Shown here: one piece after another, positions 45,240 to 55,317 of the stretch | Numbering within the stretch: the stretch's first letter is position 1 | Layout of the letters: every line of letters begins with the position of its first letter | Position numbers and translations under genes: made by a program | Notes under the pieces: generated by a model | What the model was told of the DNA's origin: nothing | Seen by the model: the letters and a program-made list of their open reading frames with translations, nothing else | Databases searched by the model: none | Assembly: GCA_013115135.1 (NCBI GenBank) | Contig: JABANP010000030.1 | Location: 62,001 to 126,000 of the forward strand | Source of the DNA: Perkinsus olseni | Taxonomy: Eukaryota; Perkinsozoa; Perkinsida; Perkinsidae | Direction of reading: 5' to 3' | DNA length: 64,000 nt

Positions 45240-45890
45240 CTTCGTCTGTAAGAAGCCGTTGTCTCTGAAGACAGCGAGAACTCCAATGTTATCACGGAAG
45301 AAAAAGCCCTCACCAGCACAGCGTGAGAAGGAGCCTCGGACTGAGGTGATTCCTGTGCCACTGCGGCGACGTTGCAAAACCTGAAACAGTGCCTCTCTCC
45401 GAAAGACAACGGAATGAGTCCCTTACGCTCTGGAAAAATGGAAGGTAGATGCCGTCCCAGTTAAAAGGGCCGACCGACGGGAGATTAGTCGGCGGAACGG
45501 CATATGCTAGTGAGCAAGATGAGATCGTTCAACCCTGTGTGTCCCAATTGACAGTACTTAACACCACATAACATATATAAGCAACAACGACACCTCTAGA
45601 GAAGAAGGCCGTGAAGAACCTCCGAGCAGAGCACGTCGATTACAATGGCGTGCGCTAAACACGCAAATGATCGATATTCCGCGCTCGCCACGTTCGCTAC
45701 AGCCGCGATTCGTCTGCCCCAACGCCCTGGCAGCGGTGCACACAGAGTGGAATTTATAGGAAATGGTAGTACTGGGAAGGGGAATCGCTGCATCGGCTCG
45801 GCCTGGCTTGTTCGGGTTCGCGGTTTGTCTGAGTGTGACGTGGTGAAATCGTCGTCGGAGAGAAGTCTCTGTTACGGTGTCGTCGTGTTC
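45240..45890. other. Divergent promoter region upstream of eL19
   Basis: Between the minus-strand repeat-module gene and the eL19 gene. Open frames on both strands overlap each other and have no splice or homology support. The last bases before the eL19 start are a pyrimidine-containing stretch ending in gttcag. Confidence 0.4.
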
Positions 45891-45895
45891 AGTCC

Positions 45896-46568
45896 ATGCT
45901 CAAGCTTCAACGCCGTTTGGCGGCTTCTGTCGCCAAGTGCGGTAAGAACCGCATCTGGATTGACCCCAATGAGACCATGGAGGTTGCCACTGCTAACTCC
46001 CGTAAGGGTGTTAGGAAGCTCCTCGATGATGGTATCATCATGAAGAAGCCCGTAAGTCTACCCGAACCTCTTAAACCGTCTTTATTTTTCTTGCTGTCAG
46101 GTCGCGATGCACTCTCGTTCTCGCGTTCGTAAGAACCTCCTCGCCAAGCGCAAGGGACGCCACACTGGCCCTGGCAAGCGTAAGGGTACCGCTGAGGCCC
46201 GCATGCCCACCAAGGTCTTGTGGATGAGGCGTCAGCGCGTCCTCCGTCGTCTCTTGAGGAAGTACCGTGAGGCCGGCAAGGTCGACAAGCACATCTACCA
46301 CTTCTTCTACATGAAGTCCAAGGGTAACACCTTCAAGAACAAGCGTGTGCTCATCGAGGCCATCCACAAGAGGAAGGCTGAGACTGAGCGTGCCAAGCTT
46401 CTTGTCGAGCAGACCGAGGCCCGTAAGGCTAAGGCCCGCGCCATGAAGGAGAAGCGCGCTGGCAAGGCTGCTGCTGCCTCCGCTGAGGAGGTCGCCGCTC
46501 CCGTCGCCAAAACCGTCGAGGTCGCCGCTGAGCCCGCCAAGGTTAGCAAGAAGAAGGCCAAGAAGTAA
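45896..46568 (+). CDS. RPL19: 60S ribosomal protein L19 (eL19)
   Basis: Component of the large cytosolic ribosomal subunit. Exon 1 (45896-46051) encodes [20 protein letters not shown] then [10 protein letters not shown] and [21 protein letters not shown] 49-base intron (46052-46100, gtaagt...gtcag) follows. Exon 2 (46101-46568) encodes [42 protein letters not shown] and the helical Lys/Ala-rich tail ending VSKKKAKK. The product is 207 aa, with the intron in the conserved KP-V position. Codon use is strongly biased to C/G endings and differs from the neighbours, as expected for a highly expressed gene. The ATG lies three bases after gttcag, a likely spliced-leader acceptor. Confidence 0.97.
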
Positions 46569-47170
46569 ATGAGTTTGCTTCCGCGATGAGGTTGCTATGG
46601 ACTTACGCCACTCGCTCTGTGTAACTCGTTTCCTTCGGGACTGGAGATGTGCCTCGTAGTGTTAGCAACTATTAATGGGTTAGGTTTGCGGGTTGTCATC
46701 GGCAACGATGAATATTCGATTCAGAACCGTCTGGGACGGAATGCGCCGGTTCGATTCCCATAGGGGGTATTATCCGGAGATCAATTCGCTTTACTTCCGT
46801 TGAGATTGCGGGCCCGACGTGAGCAGATGGCGGCGTGGCTGTCGGAGGACGAAGTATCGAATGGCGTAGGAACCAGTATTTGCTCGGAAGGGGAGCAATG
46901 GAGAATACTAGGGCGTGGCTGAGAACATCGACCCTACGTTAACAGTCATTTTGAAGAGGGTATGAGAAATTGGAGGGAGGATTGTCGTTAGCGTAACTCA
47001 GTTTGCCAACTTCGGAGGGGATTTTGTGCCCCGGTGAACGAAACAACAACCCATGAACAATGGAAGAATATCTAATGGGTCCACAGAATCTTATATATCG
47101 AAAATAAACTCTACTTACCAAATTTTACACATCTTACCGGCCATTCAAATGACCGTTATCACTTGCACTA
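46569..47170. other. Gene-free stretch after eL19
   Basis: No supported gene. A sequence near 46,752 (ggttcgattccc) looks like a tRNA T-loop but has no pairing stem. Confidence 0.35.
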
Positions 47171-47876
47171 TCAGTTATCACTATAATCGAGTCGTAGGAA
47201 CTCATCGTCGTCAATATCGAGCTCATCATCATCAGCAGGCGTCTGGCGCTGTGGGGGCACGGGTTCCGGCGTCTCCAAAACTTCTTCTCTGTCCGACTCT
47301 TCAGCATCTCCGAAGATATCAGAATTCCCGCTGGAGCCCTTATAGCGCTCCTGCAAGACAATTCCAATCAACTTCTTCTCTCTCTCCTCGACCGTAGCAT
47401 CTTCTTTCTCTATCGGACTGCTCGGCGGCAACGATCGCACTTTCACGAACCAGGGCTCTTCTTCTACCTCCGAGCTTCCCGCCGGAGACCCTCCATCTTT
47501 GACTTCTACTTCCGAGTTATCTGCCGGAGACCCCCCAACCTCGGCCTCAGCCGGCTTTTCCTTCGCTTGCTGTTTCTTCGCCATCACCTCTGCTTTGCAT
47601 TTCTCAAACTTATCCAGCTCGGACATCTCGGTAGGAGCCTTCTCTCGAGCTCCAGCACTCTTCAATTCTCGAACCCGCTTAAGCGCCTCTTCCGGACTCA
47701 CACCACCGCTTTTCTTCGTAACCCTCGGCCTCGTTCTCGCGATTCGCGGCGGGCCTCGTGGTGGCAAGGCCGGCCTCGGTCGAGGTTGAACAGTCTGTGC
47801 AGGCGGAGAGCTCTCGCGTCTTCGTCGTAGTATAAGTCTTTGGAGGTCTATCTGCTTCTGGAGGAGCTCTTGCCTA
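47171..47876 (-). CDS. Acidic/proline-rich unknown protein, 3' exon
   Basis: A long exon starting after an acceptor cttgtctttag (about 47,877). It reads ELLQKQIDLQRLILRRRRES, then SSPPAQTVQPRPRPALPPRG and the body SGGVSPEEALKRVRELKSA, and ends EFLRLDYSDN at 47171. It contains two GGSPA...SEVE repeats and an acidic C-terminus (DDDELDIDDDEFL). The first stretch is coiled-coil-like. The 5' exons would lie in 47.9-48.25 kb but are not resolved. The GGSP/SEVE repeats resemble those in the next gene (48273-49130), so the two may be related. Confidence 0.5.
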
Positions 47877-48272
47877 AAGACAAGAATGATAGAGTCAATC
47901 CCAAACCATGGTTAGTGAGAGACAAGGAGTAATCAATAGCCAGTGAGAACGTGGAAAATGAATACACATTTCCCGAGTGGCGAGGAATCAAATCTTATTG
48001 CAGAGATATAGAACCAACAGCATTGCGACGTCAGTTCGGCCCAACGACTTCATATTCAGAGGTCGAAAAGCAGTGGAAGTTCACAAGTCGCCCAGGGTAG
48101 TTCTTGGATTATGAACCAGCCGGCAGGCAGTCGAATTTAATATCTATCAGCCATGTCTGATTCAATTAATTTCCCTGTTTTTCGCTAAACTGTATACGAC
48201 TAAATATCGGCGACCCGCGTCAATGAAGACGACACAGTAGCCCCAGCCCCTACTCATGAACCCGAGATAATA

Positions 48273-49130
48273 CTACTTCTTCGCGAGAACAGCTCGCTTC
48301 TTCTCCGAAATAACTTCCTTCTCATTTTCATCATCACCAGAAGCCACTGCCACTTCAGAGTCCCCACCGGCTGGCTGTGCTTCCTGCGGAGGGCCCATGG
48401 ACTCTTGCTCGTTCGGCAGTGCAGGACAAACGACTACGGGAGAGTCCACGGAGTAGTCAACCTCAACACTGGGGCTACCAACAGGCGACCCTCCAGCAGA
48501 CGCAACGGCGTTGCTGCCATCGACCTTCTCAGGAGTGCTGATACCCTCAACTTCGCCAGACGATTTCACAGACCCCTCCGTAGTTCTCGCCGCCTTGGAC
48601 GCTTCTTCCTCAGCTTTCTTTTGCCTGTGCTGTTCTCTTACTTTTCTCTTCACTGCCCTGCCTCGCGATCGTTCTTCCTTTGATCCAGTGTGGACCCTAC
48701 GGCTCGAGCCAACAGTGATATAGCCACCGGAGCTGACGAGACTGCCGATTCTATGGACCTTCCTCCGCCGAGACTCGCGGCTTCTCTCAGACTCGGTCAC
48801 CGAAGCGTCCCTATGCCTATGACCACCAGCCAGTAATCGCATAGGATATCGTGATCGGTCCTTGAGCAGCTCTTGCTGCTCCTCCGAAAATACCTCGATA
48901 TGATTCAAAATAACGTTGACACCCAACTGAGGAACCTCCATGGGCTCCCAGAACTCCGATTGCGTGACCTTAGAGAATACATAATCCCTTTGCTCTGGAG
49001 TTTGCCGCTTCCGCAACGACTGTCGAAGCCAATCAAGCCGCTCGGGCCCTGGTCTAGGAATGATCTCTGTCGCTTGCTGAGCCTCGGAGCCGCTCGTGGG
49101 AGGGGTCATCACGCAAGGACGGAGTTTCAT
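48273..49130 (-). CDS. Unknown charged, low-complexity protein, 285 aa
   Basis: Single exon. The first ATG in the frame (49130) gives MKLRPCVMTPPTSGSEAQQA. The N-terminal third looks structured: LDWLRQSLRKRQTPEQRDYV, FSKVTQSEFWEPMEV and VFSEEQQELLKDRSRYPMRL. It is followed by an Arg/Ser-rich part (SERSRESRRRKVHR) and a Lys/Glu coiled stretch (HRQKKAEEEASKAA). The C-terminal tail is acidic, with GGSPVGSPSVEVDY, and ends RAVLAKK. It may be a nuclear or RNA-associated protein by composition only. No family recognised. Confidence 0.55.
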   Translation of the reverse strand: MKLRPCVMTPPTSGSEAQQATEIIPRPGPERLDWLRQSLRKRQTPEQRDYVFSKVTQSEFWEPMEVPQLGVNVILNHIEVFSEEQQELLKDRSRYPMRLLAGGHRHRDASVTESERSRESRRRKVHRIGSLVSSGGYITVGSSRRVHTGSKEERSRGRAVKRKVREQHRQKKAEEEASKAARTTEGSVKSSGEVEGISTPEKVDGSNAVASAGGSPVGSPSVEVDYSVDSPVVVCPALPNEQESMGPPQEAQPAGGDSEVAVASGDDENEKEVISEKKRAVLAKK

Positions 49131-49142
49131 AGAAATAAACAA

Positions 49143-49722
49143 ACCCTGATTAGAACGATCGGGGTCGGTCGGGACATCAACAAAGCGACCTCAATGGATC
49201 AGTCCACATCGTAGTTGGATAACATCTTGCCGTTTTCGGAAATGTGAGATTATTGCATAATCTTCGATATTAAATAATTTTCTGAAATGCCTACTTCATC
49301 GTTCGATATACTAGCGGAGCAAGATAGCGTTGTAATTTTGACTGTAGCAGGACCTCGGCCGTACTCGACCTCTCGACAGCCATGACCTTTCGATCTTCTC
49401 ACCGGTTGCTAAAATAAGCGACAGAGTCGTACTACTCAAAAATCTAGCAAGAGGGTAACCGTGCCTGGCCAACCGCACGGAGGCTTCGACGGATAGTTGT
49501 TCCGGAGGCGCAGGGTCCCGATGGATCTCATTAATTAGTAACACAGATCTGCAGCGACAGGAGGAAACTCAGCAACCATGAGGACCCTAACCTCCATAAC
49601 TTAGTGAAAAAAGGTCGTTTATCACTGCACCAGGCGACACCAAGTACTACTCATGACCCGATGACGATCACTACGACCGACGACATGAAGCGTGAATGTT
49701 GAAAAAATCTCCTCTTCAGCCT
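49143..49722. other. Weak minus-strand coding signal
   Basis: The stretch 49544-49311 on the minus strand reads QLSVEASVRLARHGYPLARF then LSSTTLSLILATGEKIE and may be an exon, but I cannot join it to anything. Otherwise no feature. Confidence 0.2.
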
Positions 49723-49914
49723 TTAAGACTCCTTCACGAGCTTGGTCTCCCTGTAGCGGAACAACGGCACGCCTCTCTTTACTTCGACGACCTTGTAGGA
49801 AGGGCCGAGCTTACCTGTACCACATAGACTGGTTGACATAGCGCTCGCCCAGTGGATCATTTCCAGCTTGTTTTTGATCGATACAGTTGATTTAATCACG
49901 TTGTAGCACGTCAT
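49723..49914 (-). CDS. Small ORF, 63 aa, possible 3' exon of the desaturase
   Basis: ATG 49914 starts MTCYNVIKSTVSIKNKLEMI; the frame ends VPLFRYRETKLVKES at 49723. It lies on the same strand about 200 bases beyond the last recognised desaturase exon, after a cgccacag acceptor. It could be that gene's C-terminal exon or a separate small protein. Confidence 0.3.
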   Translation of the reverse strand: MTCYNVIKSTVSIKNKLEMIHWASAMSTSLCGTGKLGPSYKVVEVKRGVPLFRYRETKLVKES

Positions 49915-50103
49915 AGCCGGTTACTGTGGCGGCTACGCACGACGCAGATATGGGCACGCGCGTCGACTCGATCTAATCTAGCGGCAACGCTAGCCACAGA
50001 ATCTCAAATACGCCAGAGTGGAGCTAGGACATTCGTTATAAGACTGAGCGACCACGTATTTCACTTTTGCACAGCCCCGAAATGTAGCGTATTTCTGGGG
50101 AGC

Positions 50104-51975
50104 CCGAGAGCTTGCACTTACGAGTAAGTCTCTCCTTCATATGATCCCACCCTTTCGGGTTGGCTCGCCTTCTGCCCCAGGCCAGACCGAGCCAGCACCT
50201 ACGATGCAGACTCAAGAGAACGATACGCATCGGAGAGAACGGACATGAGGTCGATGAAGGCCTTGGTGGGGTTGTACTGCTGCCAGATTCCCATCTCGGA
50301 GGTTGCATAGTCCCATTCAAAGGCGTGATGCCAGTTGTGCCAACCCTCGCCAAGCGCGAAGAAAGCAACCTACGATGATATTGCGATGATTGCATTCACG
50401 ATGGGCTCTGAGGAAATAGCGGAGCGACAGAAGAAACTTAGGACAGAATAGACAAGACATCAAGTCCGTTTCTCCCGACTTGGATCAAATTCTTGATCCG
50501 GAGTTAACCAAAATTGTTCGTCAACAATAGTGCTTTTAGAGCGAGTGGTAAATAACAGGAGCGCCCTAGCACGGCTCGAATTTCTCAGTCTCCAAAGAGA
50601 TCTAGGCGCAATCTCATCCTACAACAAATATCGACTTACGAAAGGGTTCTCGGTGGTGAAGGCGGATTTATCATAGGGTCGAGGGCCCCACCTATGGACC
50701 ACGGAGTTCACCGCCCAGGTAGCGTGGAGCACCTAGTAGCGGGAAAATCTTCGCAGTGCGGATGAAAGAATCTTACGAAGCAGTAGCGGAAGGCTCCCGC
50801 CAGGAGAAAGGCGTTCATGAGAGTCTCACCCCAGAGATAGTATGCTACCGCTGTGGGGAACTGAAAATGACAGAGAATCTCACCCTCACCATAGTAATGA
50901 ACGGGAAGCTTACAATGAAGCACCAGGCAAGGTTCCACCACGGATCGAGGGCTGAGGCGAATGAGCAGGCAGCTCGAATTTCGTAGCCTCGTAACGCCTA
51001 CCATTTTGTAGAGTCAAGAACCCGTCGGTCATCAGATCGTGAATGGCGACTTTCTTGCTACACTCAGCGACTTTCTTCGGGGTCTGAGTCTGAGGAAAAC
51101 TTGTCATCTTAACTGATCTTGCTCTTCCCTCGAGCTGCAATCACTTACCAGCAGCCAGCCGACATGTGAGAAGAAGAAACCGCGTTGAGAGTTGTGAGGA
51201 TCCGCCGGAGTATCCGAGTACAAATGATGAACCTGATGAAACGGTAAGATACGCAATGTGATGCGCAAGATGTCACCCTGTGATCTCTGGCCCACTTCAA
51301 GACCGTGCCTTGGTTAGCTATGCTCGTGACTGAGGAGAGAAGATATTTTCGGACAGCCCGCCCTTGCATATTACAGATCATCAAGATTCCCCGCATGATC
51401 TTGCCGGCCTTGTAAGAGCGGTGGGACCAGAGGCGATGAGCTCCCGCGGTGATGCCGAAGCCAGAGATGAACCAGAGGACGACCTGGAAGCCAGAAAATA
51501 CCTTAACGCTGGGCAATTTTCAGCTCAAAAGATACGCTCGCGTGTTAACTCTCCAAGAGTTACACAATAGAAAATTATCTGGCAAGATAATTTTTCCCGA
51601 AAAATTTGGGAGCTCCTAGAACGGCATAGGGCGCGGCAAAACGGCCGGAAAGCTGCTGTGCGACCCGTGACACGCTAGTCACCTTCACGCTCATCACAAG
51701 CCAGTTCACATAACGGAGTATGAAGCCATGTAAGAAGCGCGCGCCCAGTTCACTCACACTCCAGAGATAAGTGACCAGCATGGGTCTGTGGCCGATGAAG
51801 ATCTTCACCACACAACAGACGGCAAGAAGATGACACTGAAAATAACACCTTGAAGAGACTTCGCCTCGCGCGTTACTACCACCGCCATGTACATCGAAAT
51901 AGGCCAGCAAATCCTCAATTTTTCTTCGACTTCATCGGCCTTCTTGTGAGACTCCGTAGAGAAAGGGGCTTCCAT
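50104..51975 (-). CDS. Delta-9 acyl-CoA (stearoyl-CoA) desaturase
   Basis: This is a membrane di-iron enzyme of the ER that puts the first double bond into saturated acyl-CoA. The start MEAPFSTESHKKADEVEEKL (51975) is seven bases after gagcag, a likely trans-splice acceptor. Hydrophobic exons follow. Histidine box 1 is in GFGITAGAHRLWSHRSYKAG (about 51,465). Box 2 is split by an intron: KWARDHR joins VHHLYSDTPADPHNSQRGFF to give HRVHH. FFFSHVGWLL follows, then AVAYYLWGETLMNAFLLAGA (about 50,850) and the HATWAVNSVVHRWGPRPYDK region (about 50,700). Box 3 is GEGWHNWHHAFEWDYATSEM (about 50,350), followed by QQYNPTKAFIDLMSVLSDAY. All eight conserved histidines of the class are visible. The last exon is not settled; a stretch ANPKGWDHMKERLT near 50,140 probably belongs. 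Confidence 0.9.
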
Positions 51976-52110
51976 TGTTAGCTGCTCGAGAGAGTCACAA
52001 CAGACTACAACACCAAAAAAACATCTCGCCCGGAGGTCAGCGCAACACGGCAAATTTGGCTGGTAAATCGTCCTAATTGTATAAGGAAATTTCAGTGAAT
52101 TAAAACCCTT

Positions 52111-53440
52111 TCAGTGCTGATGATAGGGAAAAGTAACTGTTGTTGTTTCCGGATCGGCGTCGTCCCGGTCAGTGCTTTCACCGTCATCTTCATTGTAATA
52201 ATATGAATTCCAGTATTTGGCCGCCCTCCAGGCCGCGTCCGCGAGTCCCGAGATACCCCGGGTGGCATCAGCCGTTTTGGCTGCTCCAAAAACCCAATCC
52301 GGGACGTCCTTCACTCCCAATCGACGGCATAAGGCCGAAGAAAAGTGTACCTGGGAGGTTGACGCTGGCGTTCTACGACGCGAAAGGTTCTTACGCAGTT
52401 TTTCTTCGTGATGTGGTATGTGTTATGGATCCACTGGGGTCGCATTTCTTCGTAGATTATCCTATGCACTTCCTCGTTGCTGTAGCTAGTCCAGCCCATG
52501 TCGATCTGAAAGCTTCCAAATTCTCCCACGCGCCGCAAAATTCTCAGTATTCCGGCGAACGAAGGGCATGGAATAGCGGAAACTCCCTACTCGAACGTCC
52601 ACAAGACGGTGGTCAGACACGCATGGAAGAGGAGATGCAATCGATCATGCTCAGGCTAACCAATAATAACGAGAGTCGTTGTGTAACGTTTGACGAGAAA
52701 AAAATGAGGTAAAGCTTTCGCTCAGTGGATGGTGAAACCCTCCCACGGTCGCAGCCTGCGACTCGCAGGTAGTATCACCCACCTCTCGCGGCACGACTAT
52801 TGTCAAAGATGCCATCGACTTTCTCGAAAATTGAATCATTCACATTCTTAGCAGTTTTAGCGTTCCGATCATCCATCTATAGTATAGATGGATGATACTA
52901 TAGATTCTATACCCATTTCAGTTCAATACACTGACGTATTTGCGAAGTCATGCAGCATAACTCATGCTGTTCAAAGCGTATTCGACGAATATCTCATGTC
53001 CAAGCTCGCTCTCGACGAGTAACGGCCCAAGCGGCCCAAGCAGCCTACCGTGGTCCTATAGACGTAAGACGAATTTGACCTCGGGATCTGGGCGCTGATA
53101 CCCGAAAGCTCGCTGTTATCGGGCTGACAAGCAACAGTCTTCCCCAACATCATGCAAGACTGTCCTCACCTCGTTGGCGTAGTACTGAAAAACGTATTCC
53201 ATTCCGTAGACTTCAACGCCGGTGTGAAAAGCACCGCAATTGTAGTCTCTGAGAAAATGATCGGAATAGAAGAGATTCTGGAAGATTTCGCGCAATTACT
53301 TCAAGGAAAACTCATCGGCCAACCATTTTGTATTTTCTGATAAATCGTATCTGAATGAGAACGGCCTTGATAAAGTTTAGATGGAACCCGAACGGCATAG
53401 TCGACATTCGGCTCAATCGTAATCATGCAATGAGAATCAC
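52111..53440 (-). CDS. PPPDE/DeSI-type cysteine peptidase (deSUMOylating isopeptidase-like)
   Basis: PPPDE enzymes are thiol isopeptidases with a His-Cys dyad that act on SUMO or ubiquitin conjugates. The exon near 53,250-53,165 reads DYNCGAFHTGVEVYGMEYVF then QYYANE, giving the catalytic His in the family pattern HTGVEVYGxEYxF. The exon 52538-52392 reads GSFQIDMGWTSYSNEEVHRI and ends TYHITKKNC, the catalytic Cys. A 46-base intron (gtaaga...cccag) joins VHFSSALCRRLGVKDVPDWV, matching the family's NCNHFS...IPxWV. The tail FGAAKTADATRGISGLADAA is followed by an acidic end and the stop near 52111. The region between the His and Cys exons (52.56-52.85 kb) probably contributes DTTCESQAATVGGFHHPL. 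The N-terminus near 53.4 kb is unresolved. Confidence 0.8.
52755..52769. repeat. Perfect 6-bp hairpin with ACT loop
   Basis: CCTGCG-ACT-CGCAGG, inside the PPPDE gene region, in an exon or an intron. Member of the three-base-loop class. Confidence 0.7.
52868..52896. repeat. Perfect 13-bp hairpin with AGT loop
   Basis: ATCATCCATCTAT and its exact complement flank the loop AGT. It is one of the longest perfect three-base-loop hairpins in the window and lies in an intron-like part of the PPPDE gene. Confidence 0.85.
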
Positions 53441-53626
53441 TTGAGCGCTAAAGGAAGTTTCAGAGGAGCAATGAACGTGATAAGAACGACAAGGCAACAG
53501 ACAGAGAAGGGTCAGAAAATACGTCACATACCAGAACAATGTGAACAGATCAAAAATATAAGAGTTATTTTCCTGTGCGGGACACTGCTATGCTAACGCA
53601 CCTAGAGCTCGATATTCATTCGTCGA

Positions 53627-53848
53627 GTGCGTTGCCAAAGCTTCGTCATTCGACCCTCCCTCATCCCAGACTACACGTGGAGGTATACTTCACAACCTGT
53701 GTCATCAGGCCTGTCGGCGTCGCTGCTAGATGCTGTTGACGATGCCATTGATGTAAACAAGCGCTTACCATCGATCGTAGCAGGCCTCGACGAACACGCA
53801 GGAATGCTGAAGTTTAGTAAGCCCCAGAGTTCGCAACATCGTGGTTGA
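53627..53848 (+). CDS. Possible short coding exon
   Basis: The frame includes SGLSASLLDAVDDAIDVNKR then LPSIVAGLDEHAGMLKFSKP, which looks coding (amphipathic helices). There is no homology and no clear partner exon. Low confidence. Confidence 0.25.
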   Translation: MRCQSFVIRPSLIPDYTWRYTSQPVSSGLSASLLDAVDDAIDVNKRLPSIVAGLDEHAGMLKFSKPQSSQHRG

Positions 53849-54009
53849 TCTGACGTACATCCGCAGAAGATTATGTCGCGACTGAAGTGACGGCGAAGAG
53901 CTCAATATCGGTCCAGCAAAAATTTTGTGGCACGAGAATAATTATGACCGACCATCTCATATTTACCAACGCTCACGTCTGGGACCGCGGTTTTGGACGA
54001 ATGACACGA

Positions 54010-54300
54010 TTCGCGATCGCACGGGTAATTCCCAAAATCCAAGGGAGAAGTACAAAATCCAAGGAAGCGTTATCAGGGATCTGCATTACCTGGGCAACAG
54101 TTCGGGTTTCTGGTTGCCCTGGGTAACAGTTCCGGGATCGGGTTGCCCTGTCGGGTTTCGGGAGGGGTTTCTGGTTTCCCGTTCCTACCTTCACCCGCAA
54201 TCCAGGGGTTTTTTTCTGTTGCTCTTGCCCTCCTGTCGCACGCGCTTCCTTGGATTTTGTACCTTTCCCTTGGATTTTGTACTTCACCCGCGATCGCACG
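54010..54300. mobile_element. MITE-like inverted-repeat element, about 290 bp
   Basis: Arms of about 58 bases at each end are inverted copies. The inner 20 bases of the arm (GTACAAAATCCAAGGAAGCG) are identical on both sides, and a second AAATCCAAGGGA word and an outer GCGATCGC word are shared. The core has direct repeats of ggcaacagttc/ggtaacagttc and ggttgccctg. There is no coding capacity. The structure fits a miniature inverted-repeat transposable element; target duplications are not evident. Confidence 0.65.
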
Positions 54301-54327
54301 CAGAAGTCGGGATTAAATGCCACAAAA

Positions 54328-54396
54328 ACGGTAGCGCCCGGATTCGAACCGGGGATCTTTTTCAAATCTTCTCGCAACGCCCGAAATGCGAGAAGC
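54328..54396 (-). ncRNA. Candidate Pol III RNA: hairpin plus B box plus T-run
   Basis: On the minus strand, a perfect 9-bp hairpin (54395-54368, arm CTTCTCGCA, 10-base loop) is followed by CCCGG-TTCGAAT-CCGGG. This is a perfect T-arm containing the B-box GGTTCGAATCC (54350-54340). CGCTACC and TTTTT (54327-54323) come next. No matching 5' acceptor strand (GGTAGCG) or A box is seen within 100 bases, so it is not a normal tRNA. It could be a tRNA-derived SINE end or a diverged Pol III gene. It lies between the MITE and the MULE. Confidence 0.4.
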
Positions 54397-54548
54397 GCAC
54401 GCCCATAAGAATGTCGCGGCATTGAAGAACCTTAGGTTGTGCCCTATTCTCTTCGTCTCTGCCGTAGTTTCGGTTGGCCCGTACCGAGCCTAACGTCCTA
54501 ATGTTTTCGCTGATCTCAGGGAATATTTTGTCATTGATAGCATGCCCG

Positions 54549-54557
54549 CCGCGTTGG
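54549..54557. repeat. Left target-site duplication of the MULE
   Basis: CCGCGTTGG, identical to the nine bases at 60106-60114 immediately outside the right end. A 9-bp duplication is typical of Mutator-like transposons. Confidence 0.75.
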
Positions 54558-54680
54558 GTACTTCCAATTCTGTACGACCCCAATACTGTACGACAGGCTG
54601 ATCTCGCTCGCCCTAAATTCGCCCCCCAATACTGTACGACGGATTGAGATATTCAGACGCCCTCGCCAATACTGTACGAC
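54558..54680 (+). repeat. Left terminal inverted repeat of the MULE
   Basis: Contains the 15-base word CCAATACTGTACGAC at about 54580, 54627 and 54665, and the variant CCAATTCTGTACGAC at 54564. The segment from the variant to about 54642 matches the right end inverted; beyond that only the short words recur. Confidence 0.85.
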
Positions 54681-54843
54681 TGAACGATTCAAACTCTTCT
54701 TACGTGAAGTTCCCTCTAAGAATCAGATATTTACACTTTTCTGTCCCACCACACAATGACAACGCATGATATTCCTGCGAAAGGACTCCTCTGAGGAGTT
54801 CAGAGCTCACTATCCGATAAGTCTTATCGCGATCGATGGAAAG

Positions 54844-54992
54844 GGCACGGTCCGTGCCGCATGGAGATCCCCGACGGGGATTCCCCGTCTTCCGGAGCGC
54901 AAGTTGCGGTCATGGCCCAGGAGAGCAGCTCAGCTGGCCTCGCAGTGGTAGTGAGGGTGGCGGGGCGTATGTGATGGGCCATCACTGATGGC
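54844..54992. repeat. Cluster of five perfect three-base-loop hairpins
   Basis: GGCACG-GTC-CGTGCC (54844-54858), ATCCCC-GAC-GGGGAT (54867-54881), GACGGGG-ATT-CCCCGTC (54873-54889), TGATG-GGC-CATCA (54972-54984) and GCCATC-ACT-GATGGC (54978-54992). The last two overlap, as do the second and third, so alternative folds compete. Confidence 0.8.
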
Positions 54993-55300
54993 TTTTCCCT
55001 TAAGCATAATACAGGCCTTCGTTGTTCAGTTGACGCTTCGTTTGTCTGAGCCACCCTCTTACTTGGATTTCCTGCGGACCACTGCTTCCTGTCACAGCGT
55101 GATTTCCATTGAGTCAGATGGATGACAATCAAGACGCCGCACACGAAGAATGACAGCAACACTCTGCATGCTGGGGAGGACTGGCGAACGAAGGAGCGGG
55201 GGGACGGCTGAGGACTTGCTCCTTATCCAGAACTGAGAGGGGTGATAGCGTGTGCAGTGCACTGGGTATTATGAACGTGTGCATTGAAAGCTCTGATTGA

Positions 55301-55317
55301 TGATCAATCATTGATCA
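55301..55317. repeat. Perfect 7-bp hairpin with TCA loop
   Basis: TGATCAA-TCA-TTGATCA inside the MULE. A related word, TGATCATTGATCA, occurs at 39638-39650. Confidence 0.75.

Noticed and set aside
46307..46561. Minus-strand frame over eL19 exon 2
   Set aside because: Antisense shadow of a GC3-rich ribosomal protein exon.
46740..46775. T-loop-like ggttcgattccc after eL19
   Set aside because: The flanking bases do not pair as a T-stem and no acceptor or D-arm is present, so it is not a tRNA.
53973..54422. 149-166 codon open frames on both strands
   Set aside because: They cover the MITE and the B-box hairpin. The length comes from the inverted-repeat structure, not from coding, and no domain is seen.
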